Shown in pieces: positions 8,175-15,828 of a stretch of DNA of 64,000 nt (the stretch's first letter is position 1; each line of letters starts with the position of its first letter). This stretch comes from Phocoenobacter atlanticus (lineage in GTDB: Bacteria; Pseudomonadota; Gammaproteobacteria; Enterobacterales; Pasteurellaceae): NCBI RefSeq assembly GCF_030764225.1, contig NZ_JASAXH010000011.1; one strand, given 5' to 3'. The notes beneath the pieces were generated by a model that was given only the letters and a program-made list of their open reading frames with translations, was not told the origin of the DNA and made no database searches. The position numbers and the translations under genes are program-made.

Positions 8175-8774
8175 TTAAATTTTAATACAGTTTATAGTCA
8201 TCGTATTATTTTCATCAAATGGATTAAGTGCATTGATCATCATAATTTTTTCAAATTCAGCTATTTTTTCAACTGGAATATCAATAAGTTGTACTTTTTG
8301 TTGATCCACTAAATAACTTAGTTGCGTTCCTTTTAATAAATAATGATTTGAGCTATACCATTGATTTTGTTTTAGAAAAATCAAATTTCCAATAGTGCAA
8401 TCCGTCACAAAGCCGTTATTGATAATAATCACTTCATCACTATTTTGTCTTTTTAAATTGTCTAATTTTTCACGATTAGCATATTTAAATTGATAATCTA
8501 AATTTTGTGTGTAAACACATTGAAAAGAGTCAATTTTTTTAGGTGTATAGAAAGAAAATCGGCAATTAAAATCTGTCGCATTATAATCAATACGACAACG
8601 TACTTGCCCTTGTTGAAACTTATTAGGAATTGTAAATTCTGAAAAAAATCTCACCGCTTGTTTGCTGTTAAAATAATATTTTATTGCATAATCAACACGT
8701 TGCTGATGATATTTAAGATTTTGGATCTTTCCATCTACAATGGAAAGTGTTTCAAAGAGAGGAAATTGGCACAT
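8175..8774 (-). CDS. class IV aminotransferase-like protein, PabC-like
   Basis: The protein has the fold-type IV PLP enzyme layout in a short form of 199 residues (E. coli PabC has 269): LFETLSIVDGKIQNLKYHQQR at the N-terminus, NREKLDNLKRQNSDEVI with the probable PLP lysine, and GFVTDCTIGNLIF. It probably acts as aminodeoxychorismate lyase, giving p-aminobenzoate for folate. Support comes from its position: its start overlaps the end of pabB by 23 bases, implying translational coupling. In related genomes this short version is often left as hypothetical. I am sure of the family, less so of the exact reaction. Confidence 0.75.
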   Translation of the reverse strand: MCQFPLFETLSIVDGKIQNLKYHQQRVDYAIKYYFNSKQAVRFFSEFTIPNKFQQGQVRCRIDYNATDFNCRFSFYTPKKIDSFQCVYTQNLDYQFKYANREKLDNLKRQNSDEVIIINNGFVTDCTIGNLIFLKQNQWYSSNHYLLKGTQLSYLVDQQKVQLIDIPVEKIAEFEKIMMINALNPFDENNTMTINCIKI

Positions 8775-9723
8775 AAATTTTCTCTAAAATTTCATTATAT
8801 TCATCATCAATATTGCTTTGTGACGTAATTCCCCCGCCACTACGAAATATTAATTTTGTACCTTGTTTTTCTATATAGCGAATGGCGACGGCACTGTCTA
8901 AATACTCACCATCAAAATAACCAAAAACGCCAGTATAATAGCCTCTAGATTGTTTTTCTGCCTGTTGAATAATCTGAACCGTTTTTTCTTTTGGTGCGCC
9001 ACTAACTGAACCCGCAGGTAATAATTTTGCTAGAATTGTTCCAATTTCATTTTGCCAATTAGTTGATAATTCCCCACAAATTTCAGAACTGGTTTGATAA
9101 ATTGCACCTTTGTAAGTGTTTAATTTTTCAAGGTAACGGTATTTTGTAACTTCAATATTTTTTGCCACAATGGATAAATCATTACGAATTAAATCCACAA
9201 TAGTATTATGCTCTGCAATCTCTTTTTTACAATTTAGCAAAGTATGTTTTGCATTTGGGAGATTGGCATTAATAGTGCCTTTCATCGGGTAAGAGTAAAT
9301 TTTATTATTCTCAATGCGGACAAAGGTTTCTGGTGAAAAACAGACAAACTGTTCTTTAAGTAACAATTTATATTTTGCTTTTGCAGAAAAAAATAGTTCT
9401 TCTAAATTATAATTTGTATTGATTTGTGTAGGATAGGTTAAATTAAGTAAATAGCTGTTACCTGCTTGAATATGATTTTTAACCAATTCAAACCCTTTTT
9501 TATACTTTGCATATTCCATCGGAATAAATGAAAATTCAAAAGGTTTAGTAATGATTGGTTTCTTATTTAGGTTATTTTTGCAAAAAAACTCAAACATCAT
9601 ACCGCTTGTATCAACCTCTGTAATAGGTACTATTAATGGTTTTTGTTGTTCAAAATCAATAATAAACAAAAAAGGAACTTTTTGTTTACCAAGTTGATTT
9701 GCTATTTGAATAAAATTTTGCAT
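8752..9723 (-). CDS. pabB: aminodeoxychorismate synthase component I PabB
   Basis: PabB aminates chorismate, with ammonia from PabA, to 4-amino-4-deoxychorismate for folate synthesis. At 323 residues it is the short Pasteurellaceae-type version, keeping the chorismate-binding domain and only a brief N-terminal part. Signature motifs are GNSYLLNLTYPT, SPETFVRI, YPMKGTINA, EIAEHNTIVDLIRNDL, LLPAGSVSGAPKEKT and YYTGVFGYFDG. The PMKGT element points to PabB rather than TrpE or MenF. No pabA is adjacent. The start ATG at 9723 lies in AAATCCAATG with no strong ribosome site. It is the first gene of a two-gene operon with the PabC-like gene. Confidence 0.9.
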   Translation of the reverse strand: MQNFIQIANQLGKQKVPFLFIIDFEQQKPLIVPITEVDTSGMMFEFFCKNNLNKKPIITKPFEFSFIPMEYAKYKKGFELVKNHIQAGNSYLLNLTYPTQINTNYNLEELFFSAKAKYKLLLKEQFVCFSPETFVRIENNKIYSYPMKGTINANLPNAKHTLLNCKKEIAEHNTIVDLIRNDLSIVAKNIEVTKYRYLEKLNTYKGAIYQTSSEICGELSTNWQNEIGTILAKLLPAGSVSGAPKEKTVQIIQQAEKQSRGYYTGVFGYFDGEYLDSAVAIRYIEKQGTKLIFRSGGGITSQSNIDDEYNEILEKIYVPISSL

Positions 9724-9896
9724 TGGATTATTTAAAGAAATATTTGCTATAAGAGTAATCTACTGGTTTAAATCATACCTCAAGTTATCAGTGATGACTA
9801 AATAATTTTTCAATAAATACATTCAAACATTAATAATTATGATTAGATCTGTTAAAATCACTCTAATTATCTTTTCAATTATGCCTTAAGGAAAAT

Positions 9897-11834
9897 ATGG
9901 CTTTATTAAATCTCTCTAATGCGTGCTTAGGTTTTGGTGATCAACCTTTATTAGATCACAGTGAATTACATATTGAACCAAACGAACGAGTATGTTTGGT
10001 TGGAAGAAATGGTGCGGGTAAATCCACCTTAATGAAAGTACTTGCGGGTGAAATAAAACTGGATGATGGTTCATTAATTGTTGAAAAAGGGATTGTTATT
10101 GCGAGGTTGGAACAAGATCCACCACGTCATATTCAAGATACTGTGTTTGACTATGTCGCAGAAGGTGTGGCTCATTTGGCGGATTTATTAAAAGAATATC
10201 ATCATATCCTCACTCAAATGCAAACGGACTATTCTGACCAGCTGATGAATGAATTATCACAGGTGCAGGCTAAATTAGAACACAGTGATGGATGGCGATT
10301 TGAAAATAAAATTCAAGATACTTTAAAAATATTAGAGCTAAATCCTGATATGCGTTTATGTGAGCTTTCGGGTGGTTGGGTACGTCGTGCTGCTTTAGCT
10401 CGTGCATTAGTTGCAGATCCAGATATTTTATTATTAGACGAACCAACCAACCATTTGGATATTGAAGCGATTGCGTGGTTAGAAAATCTGCTACTCGAAT
10501 TTAAAGGCAGTATTATTTTTATTTCCCACGACCGTAGTTTTATTCGTAAAATGGCAACACGAATTGTGGATCTGGATCGTGGTAAATTGATCTCTTATTC
10601 TGGAAATTATGATACTTATCTTGAAACCAAAGAAGAAGACCTTCGAGTTGAAGCCCTTCAAAATGATCTATTTGATAAAAAACTCGCTCAAGAAGAAGTT
10701 TGGATCCGTCAAGGGATTAAAGCAAGACGTACTCGTAATGAAGGACGTGTTAGAGCATTAAAATCATTACGTCAAGAAAGACAACAACGTCGAGAAGTAC
10801 AAGGTAATGTAAAAGTCACCGTTGATAATCGTATCCGTTCAGGAAAAATTGTCTTTGAAATGGAAAATGTGAGTTATAGTGTTGAAGACAAACTTTTATT
10901 AAAAGATTTCAGCACCGTTATTCAGCGTGGTGACAAGATTGCCTTAGTGGGTGCAAATGGTTGTGGTAAAACCACTTTTATCAAATTATTACTTGATCAA
11001 CTCCAACCAACATCTGGTACGGTACATTGTGGCACTAAATTAGACGTCGCTTATTTTGACCAACACCGTGCGGAATTAGACTTAGAAAAAACCGTAATGG
11101 ATAATGTCGCAGACGGTAAACAAGACGTGGAAGTGAATGGTGTAAAACGCCATATTTTAGGCTATTTGCAAGACTTCCTATTCCCACCACAACGTGCCAG
11201 AACACCAGTTAAAGCATTATCAGGGGGCGAGAAAAACCGTCTATTATTAGCAAAATTATTATTAAAACCCAATAATTTACTGATTCTGGATGAGCCTACC
11301 AATGACCTTGATGTGGAAACCTTGGAGCTTTTGGAAGAAATGCTGACTAATTATCAAGGTACATTAATTATCGTGAGCCACGATCGTCAATTTATTGATA
11401 ACACCGCAACGGAGTGCTATTTCTTTGAAGGTAATGGCGTGGTAAATAAATATGTGGGTGGTTATTTTGATGCAAAACAGCAACAAGATAATGTATTTGC
11501 AACCTATGAAAAATCACAAAAAACAGTTAAGAAGACACCGCTTACGACAGAGCCAAAAGAAGTAAAACAAGCGGTCACATCCACACCAAAAAATGTAAAA
11601 AAAGTAAAACTTTCTTACAAAGAAAATTTAGAACTTGAAGGTTTACCACAAAAAATGGAACAGCTTGAAGCCGAGATAGAAACCTTACAACAAGAAGTAA
11701 ACTCAGCTGAATTTTTTGTAAAAGAAGCAAGCTATACTAATGCTCAGTTACAAAAATTAGCCGACAAAGAGCAAGAGCTAGAACAAGCTTTTGAGCGTTG
11801 GGAAGAGTTGGAAAAAATGAGGAATGGGATTTAA
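9897..11834 (+). CDS. uup: ABC-F family ATPase Uup
   Basis: Uup is a soluble ATPase of the ABC-F group with two nucleotide-binding domains, linked to ribosome rescue and to precise excision of transposons and branched DNA. The first Walker A is GRNGAGKST (about 37-45) with signature LSGGW and Walker B LLLDEPTNHLD; the second is GANGCGKTT with LSGGEKNRLLL and LILDEPTNDLD. The linker between the domains is basic. The last 90 residues (KLSYKENLELEGLPQKM onward) form the coiled-coil C-terminal domain that marks Uup and binds DNA. Length 645 fits the family (E. coli 635). It is preceded by an AAGGAAA ribosome site. Confidence 0.94.
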   Translation: MALLNLSNACLGFGDQPLLDHSELHIEPNERVCLVGRNGAGKSTLMKVLAGEIKLDDGSLIVEKGIVIARLEQDPPRHIQDTVFDYVAEGVAHLADLLKEYHHILTQMQTDYSDQLMNELSQVQAKLEHSDGWRFENKIQDTLKILELNPDMRLCELSGGWVRRAALARALVADPDILLLDEPTNHLDIEAIAWLENLLLEFKGSIIFISHDRSFIRKMATRIVDLDRGKLISYSGNYDTYLETKEEDLRVEALQNDLFDKKLAQEEVWIRQGIKARRTRNEGRVRALKSLRQERQQRREVQGNVKVTVDNRIRSGKIVFEMENVSYSVEDKLLLKDFSTVIQRGDKIALVGANGCGKTTFIKLLLDQLQPTSGTVHCGTKLDVAYFDQHRAELDLEKTVMDNVADGKQDVEVNGVKRHILGYLQDFLFPPQRARTPVKALSGGEKNRLLLAKLLLKPNNLLILDEPTNDLDVETLELLEEMLTNYQGTLIIVSHDRQFIDNTATECYFFEGNGVVNKYVGGYFDAKQQQDNVFATYEKSQKTVKKTPLTTEPKEVKQAVTSTPKNVKKVKLSYKENLELEGLPQKMEQLEAEIETLQQEVNSAEFFVKEASYTNAQLQKLADKEQELEQAFERWEELEKMRNGI

Positions 11835-11843
11835 AATTATTGT

Positions 11844-11866
11844 AGGGATGTTACTTTTGCATCCCT
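11844..11866 (+). terminator. weak hairpin after uup
   Basis: A 7-bp stem (AGGGATG / CATCCCT) closes a 9-base loop just after the uup stop. No T-run follows, so termination may be partial and the next gene may receive read-through. Confidence 0.4.
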
Positions 11867-11887
11867 CCATATTATCAAGGTAGTAAA

Positions 11888-12787
11888 ATGACATATTTTA
11901 AATCAATATTAATTTCCTTTTTATCTGTGATTTTATTCGTCAGTTCTGCTACAGCAAAGGAAAAGAATGATTGGGAAAAAGAGAGATTAAAAGACAAAGT
12001 CAAATCTTACACTGAGAATTCGTACGTAGTCAAAAACCAAACAAAGAAAATTCTATATAGTTCAGTACAGGTCAAATATGATCATAGAGGATACTTGGTT
12101 GAAAAAAATGATCCCAATTTCAGAAGTTATAAATGGGACTATAAATATGATAATCAAGGTAATAAAATTGAAGAAAATCAACATATCTATTCAGATGATA
12201 TCGATATTAAAGAATATTCAACTTATAAATACGATACTAAAGGTAACAAGATTGAATACAGGTTTTATAATACTGATGGAACAAGCTATAATAAAATTAA
12301 TTATAAACATGACAATCAAGATAATTTAATTAAAGAACTGAAATATGATCGCTCTGAGGTTCTTTATGGGAATATTACCTATAAGTATGATGCTCAAAAT
12401 AATTTGATAGAAAGCATTGAACAAACTGATAGTATAAAGGATCCATATAATAAAATGACATATCAATATGATGACAAAGGAAATAAAGTTGAAATGAAGT
12501 TTTATTCTGGTGATGATAAAAATTTACAATTTAAAAAAACGTTCCAATATGATGATAAAAATAATTTAAAAATAGAAAGTCATTATAATTTTGAGGGTAA
12601 ATTAGAGTATCAGTGGGTTTATCGTTATGATGATAGAGGTAATAAAATACAAGTCCTTAAATCTGGTGGTTTCAAGGATAAACAAATTTACAAATATGAT
12701 AATAAAAACAATTGGATACAACTATTTTATTATAGAGGAAAAAATTTGCTGGGAATAGTTGAAAGAGAATATATCTACTATGACTAA
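11888..12787 (+). CDS. secreted YD-repeat-like protein
   Basis: A signal peptide (residues 1-23, ending SSATA) is followed by about 270 residues built from irregular repeats of the form KYDxxGNKIE or YDxxNNLIE: YDNQGNKIEEN, YDTKGNKIEY, YDAQNNLIES, YDDKGNKVEM, YDDKNNLKIES, YDDRGNKIQV, YDNKNNWIQL. These recall RHS/YD repeats, but the protein is short and has no toxin tip or core-cleavage site. Similar repeats occur in Bacteroidetes surface proteins, so gain by transfer is possible. It lies 53 bases after uup. It is probably periplasmic or on the cell surface; the partner is unknown. Confidence 0.7.
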   Translation: MTYFKSILISFLSVILFVSSATAKEKNDWEKERLKDKVKSYTENSYVVKNQTKKILYSSVQVKYDHRGYLVEKNDPNFRSYKWDYKYDNQGNKIEENQHIYSDDIDIKEYSTYKYDTKGNKIEYRFYNTDGTSYNKINYKHDNQDNLIKELKYDRSEVLYGNITYKYDAQNNLIESIEQTDSIKDPYNKMTYQYDDKGNKVEMKFYSGDDKNLQFKKTFQYDDKNNLKIESHYNFEGKLEYQWVYRYDDRGNKIQVLKSGGFKDKQIYKYDNKNNWIQLFYYRGKNLLGIVEREYIYYD

Positions 12788-13010
12788 CATTGACAACAAC
12801 ACTCAAGGCTTTGGTATTTGCCATATTTATCCGCTATAAAGACAGAAAAATCATCTTTATCAATATGGAATAAATCTGCTCCTTATAAATCTTCCTTAAA
12901 AAACAACATTTTTTGCTTGTTTTTTGTACAAAACGAGCTTTATCTTGTAATTATCTTATTTATTCCATAGAATAGACGAAATTATATTCACTTATGGAGA
13001 TATTGTTTTG

Positions 13011-14426
13011 ATGAAAAAATCAAATAAAAAATATTTAATTTTACTACCAATTCTTTGGATTATTGGTTGTATTTTTCAGTACTTTTTTTGTTGCGAAAAA
13101 ACAACTATAGATAGCAAAAATGTGGTAGCGAGTACTGTGACAGGAAATGTCCCTCCCTCTATTGCTGTAGATAATAAGAGTGTCACTAAAGAAATTATTC
13201 CAACAAATACAGGATTTGCTGTAGTATCGGATAATGTTAACCTAAAAGGTAAACACGGCTTTGATTTTGCAGTTGATTCAGCAGAACCACTTCAACCTTA
13301 TGCAACTGATTTAGATGATAATATCTCTAAAACAGTACAATATTTAAAAGATAATTCAAATAAACAGTTAACTGTTATTGGTCGCTATCATTCTGATGAA
13401 AAAAATAATACTGGATTTACAGATCTTGGTTTAGCTCGTGCTGACAAAATTAAAGCACAGTTAACTAAATTAGGTGTAAATACTGATCAAATTATCACTG
13501 AGAGTAAAGTTTATCCAGAAGCAATTGCAAATAAAGATAAACAATATTTAGGTATGATCAACTTAGATATAGTAGATCGTCCTTTACCTGTGGTAGAACC
13601 GAAAGTAGAAGAACCAACAGTTGTTGAAGTTCCAAAAGCAACAAATTCAGGTTTCTCTATTGTTGGTGAAGGTTTAAATTTCCAATCAACAAATGGATTT
13701 GATTTTGCTAGTAATTCGGCTGAGCCAATTCAACCTTATATGGCTGATCTAGATCAAAATATAGCTAAAGCGGTACAATATTTCAAAGATCATTCAGATA
13801 AACAATTAACTGTTGTTGGTCGTTATCACGCAGAGGAAGAAAATAGTACACCATTCCCTAATCTTGGATTAGCTCGTGCGCAACGAGTGAAAGATCAGTT
13901 GATCTCTTTAGGCACAAATAGTCAGCAAATCATAACAGAAGGTAAATTGGATACTAAAGCTGTTGCTAATGAGAAAAATCAATATTTAGGAATGATAGAT
14001 TTTTCTGTCAAAACATTAGATAACGAAGCGGTTAATGTTCGTCATCAAAAAATGGATACTTTGTTATCAAACTTGAATGCAAATCCATTAACCTTATATT
14101 TCAAAACTGGATCTGCACACATTCAATTATCCACTACACAGAAGGAACGTTTAGTTCAAATTATAAGCTATTTGGATTATAATCCTTCTGCTAAAGCTGT
14201 AATTACGGGTCATACTGATAATACAGGTTCTCGTAATACAAATATCACCATTGCTAAAAAACGAGCTAAATTTGTAGCTGATTATTTTGCTAACAATGGT
14301 TTAAACAACAGTCAATTTATTATTGCTTCAAAAGGTTCAGATATGCCTATTGCAGATAATTCGACATCGGAAGGACGAGCAAAAAATCGTCGTGTAACTA
14401 TTACTATTGATAAAAACCCAAAATAA
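13011..14426 (+). CDS. membrane-anchored protein with three OmpA-like domains
   Basis: The N-terminus KKSNKKYLILLPILWIIGC is either one membrane anchor (basic side inside) or a lipoprotein signal with lipobox IIGC at residue 20. A first degenerate OmpA-like unit follows (about 60-190: GFDFAVDSAEPLQPY, VIGRYHSDE, LGLARADKI), then a near copy (about 210-335: GFDFASNSAEPIQPY, VVGRYHAEE, LGLARAQRV). Only the last domain (about 350-470) has the full peptidoglycan-binding set: LTLYFKTGSAHI, TGHTDNTGSRNTN, GRAKNRRVTI. The first two lack these residues. The gene is 12 bases before the HhH-protein gene, a clear operon. ATG at 13011 is preferred to TTG at 13008. Function unknown; a cell-wall link is likely. 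Confidence 0.8.
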   Translation: MKKSNKKYLILLPILWIIGCIFQYFFCCEKTTIDSKNVVASTVTGNVPPSIAVDNKSVTKEIIPTNTGFAVVSDNVNLKGKHGFDFAVDSAEPLQPYATDLDDNISKTVQYLKDNSNKQLTVIGRYHSDEKNNTGFTDLGLARADKIKAQLTKLGVNTDQIITESKVYPEAIANKDKQYLGMINLDIVDRPLPVVEPKVEEPTVVEVPKATNSGFSIVGEGLNFQSTNGFDFASNSAEPIQPYMADLDQNIAKAVQYFKDHSDKQLTVVGRYHAEEENSTPFPNLGLARAQRVKDQLISLGTNSQQIITEGKLDTKAVANEKNQYLGMIDFSVKTLDNEAVNVRHQKMDTLLSNLNANPLTLYFKTGSAHIQLSTTQKERLVQIISYLDYNPSAKAVITGHTDNTGSRNTNITIAKKRAKFVADYFANNGLNNSQFIIASKGSDMPIADNSTSEGRAKNRRVTITIDKNPK

Positions 14427-14438
14427 AGGAGAAAGATT

Positions 14439-15137
14439 ATGTTTTGTTGGATTATTCCATTAATTGTAGGTATCTTAAGTGCATTACTAGGCTATTTAAT
14501 TGGTCGTAATAAACATACCGATTGTAACAAAAAAATTGCAGAGCTATCTGAAAAAAATGATGAACTAAGTAAACAACTTAAAAATTGTAAAGAAGATTTA
14601 GAAAAAAGTAAGCAAGAATTAGTGAGAACGAAATCTCAATTAAATAGTAATAACCAAGCAAACTTTTCTGCAAAATCAAGTTTTTCAGAAAAGAAAGATA
14701 AAGAAAATGTAACTGGATTTTTTGCACGAACAGTCGCTGCAGGTACTAGCGTATTTGAGGCAACAAAAACGAAGGCAGAAGAGAAAATTTCTGATATTTC
14801 TTCAAAAATAAATAATGAAGAAAAAGAAAGTGTATCTAATCAAGAAGCACAAACAATATTTGGTCGTGTAATTGAACAAGATGACTTAACCATTATTGAA
14901 GGAATTGGTCCTCGAGCAGTTGAATTCTTTGGTGAAGAAGGTATTACAACTTGGAAACAAATTAGTGAAATGACACCTGAAGCCTGTAAAAAAATTCTTG
15001 TAAAAGCAGGTGGACGCTTTGCTAAACAAGATCCAACAACTTGGCCAGAGCAAGCAAAACTTGCCGTAAATGGAGAATGGAAAAAACTATTTGATTGGCA
15101 AGAAATACTTGATGCAGGGGAAATTCCTAAAAAATAA
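14439..15137 (+). CDS. membrane-anchored coiled-coil protein with C-terminal helix-hairpin-helix domain
   Basis: A single N-terminal membrane helix (CWIIPLIVGILSALLGYLIG) has no charge before it and RNK after it, which predicts the C-terminal part in the cytoplasm. Residues about 30-70 form a Lys/Glu-rich coiled coil, followed by a low-complexity linker. The last 90 residues carry DDLTIIEGIGPRAVEFFGEEG, a helix-hairpin-helix element, then TTWPEQAKLAVNGEWKKL, a tail I know from proteins labelled as HhH or 5' nuclease-like. No nuclease catalytic residues are evident. It ends the two-gene unit with the OmpA-like gene; a ribosome site AAAGGAGAAAG precedes it. DNA or protein binding by the HhH part is inference. 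Confidence 0.75.
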   Translation: MFCWIIPLIVGILSALLGYLIGRNKHTDCNKKIAELSEKNDELSKQLKNCKEDLEKSKQELVRTKSQLNSNNQANFSAKSSFSEKKDKENVTGFFARTVAAGTSVFEATKTKAEEKISDISSKINNEEKESVSNQEAQTIFGRVIEQDDLTIIEGIGPRAVEFFGEEGITTWKQISEMTPEACKKILVKAGGRFAKQDPTTWPEQAKLAVNGEWKKLFDWQEILDAGEIPKK

Positions 15138-15188
15138 GATAAGGTAAAATAAATTTTTTACTCTATAAAAGTATGTAAGTTAAAAATA

Positions 15189-15207
15189 AGGGCTGAATTT
15201 CAGCCCT
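15189..15207 (+). terminator. hairpin after the OmpA/HhH operon
   Basis: An 8-bp perfect stem (AGGGCTGA with its complement) closes a 3-base loop 51 bases after the stop. A second AT-rich hairpin follows at about 15216-15237. There is no strong T-run, so termination is likely but not certain. Confidence 0.6.
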
Positions 15208-15429
15208 AAATTAATTTATCTTTCAATGAAAGATAAAAATATGGTATCAAATAACTTTAAAAAATAAGCTTGATGTTAATTCTAATCACAATAAAGCTCC
15301 AAATTGTAAAAATAGCGACCAACTAACTAGTCACTTATTTCAATACTGAAAATAACCTTTTATTTACAGCAGTGCAAGATCATACTTTAATTAGAGCAAG
15401 ATAGTGTTTAAAATCTAATAAAGCAACGG

Positions 15430-15530
15430 ATTACGAATTACGAATTACGAATTACGAATTACGAATTACGAATTACGAATTACGAATTACGAATTACGAA
15501 TTACGAATTACGAATTACGAATTACGAATT
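15430..15530. repeat. heptamer tandem array (ATTACGA)14.4
   Basis: Fourteen perfect copies of ATTACGA plus three bases, with no mismatch. It lies between two convergent genes, 293 bases after the HhH gene stop and 299 bases from the stop of the BapA-like gene. All three plus-strand frames through it are stop-free but no start codon leads into it. Perfect identity suggests recent slippage or ongoing copy-number change. The rest of 15138-15828 holds only hairpins and the 150-bp repeats. Confidence 0.95.
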
Positions 15531-15540
15531 AATCTAGGGT

Positions 15541-15787
15541 GAATATATAAACCGTAACGTCAAGGCATGCCTTGACGAATGGATATTGTATATGGATTGG
15601 TATTCAAAAATTTGGGATAAATGTAACGATATTATAATTGTGTAAAATATATAAAAAAACAGGGCATGCCCTGTTTCTACGTATATCGAGGGAATATATA
15701 AACCGTAGCGTCAAGGCATGCCTTGACGAATAAATATTCGTAATAGATTGGTATTCAGAAATGTGGAATAAATGCAGAAATAAAAAG
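15541..15787. repeat. 150-bp intergenic repeat, left array (one full and one partial unit)
   Basis: Each unit has a palindrome GTCAAGGCATGCCTTGAC (15559-15576; 15710-15727), the string GATTGGTATTCA, an ATAAATGTAACGAT stretch and a second palindrome ACAGGGCATGCCCTGT (15659-15674). The period is 151 bases. The same unit occurs on the other side of the neighbouring gene at 17477-17825. Confidence 0.85.
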
Positions 15788-15828
15788 ATGGGCATCAATC
15801 CCATCTTTTTTATTAGTGCTAAATGATA

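Noticed and set aside
15430..15530. Heptamer array as a CRISPR
   Set aside because: Units are 7 bases with no spacers, and no cas genes are present.
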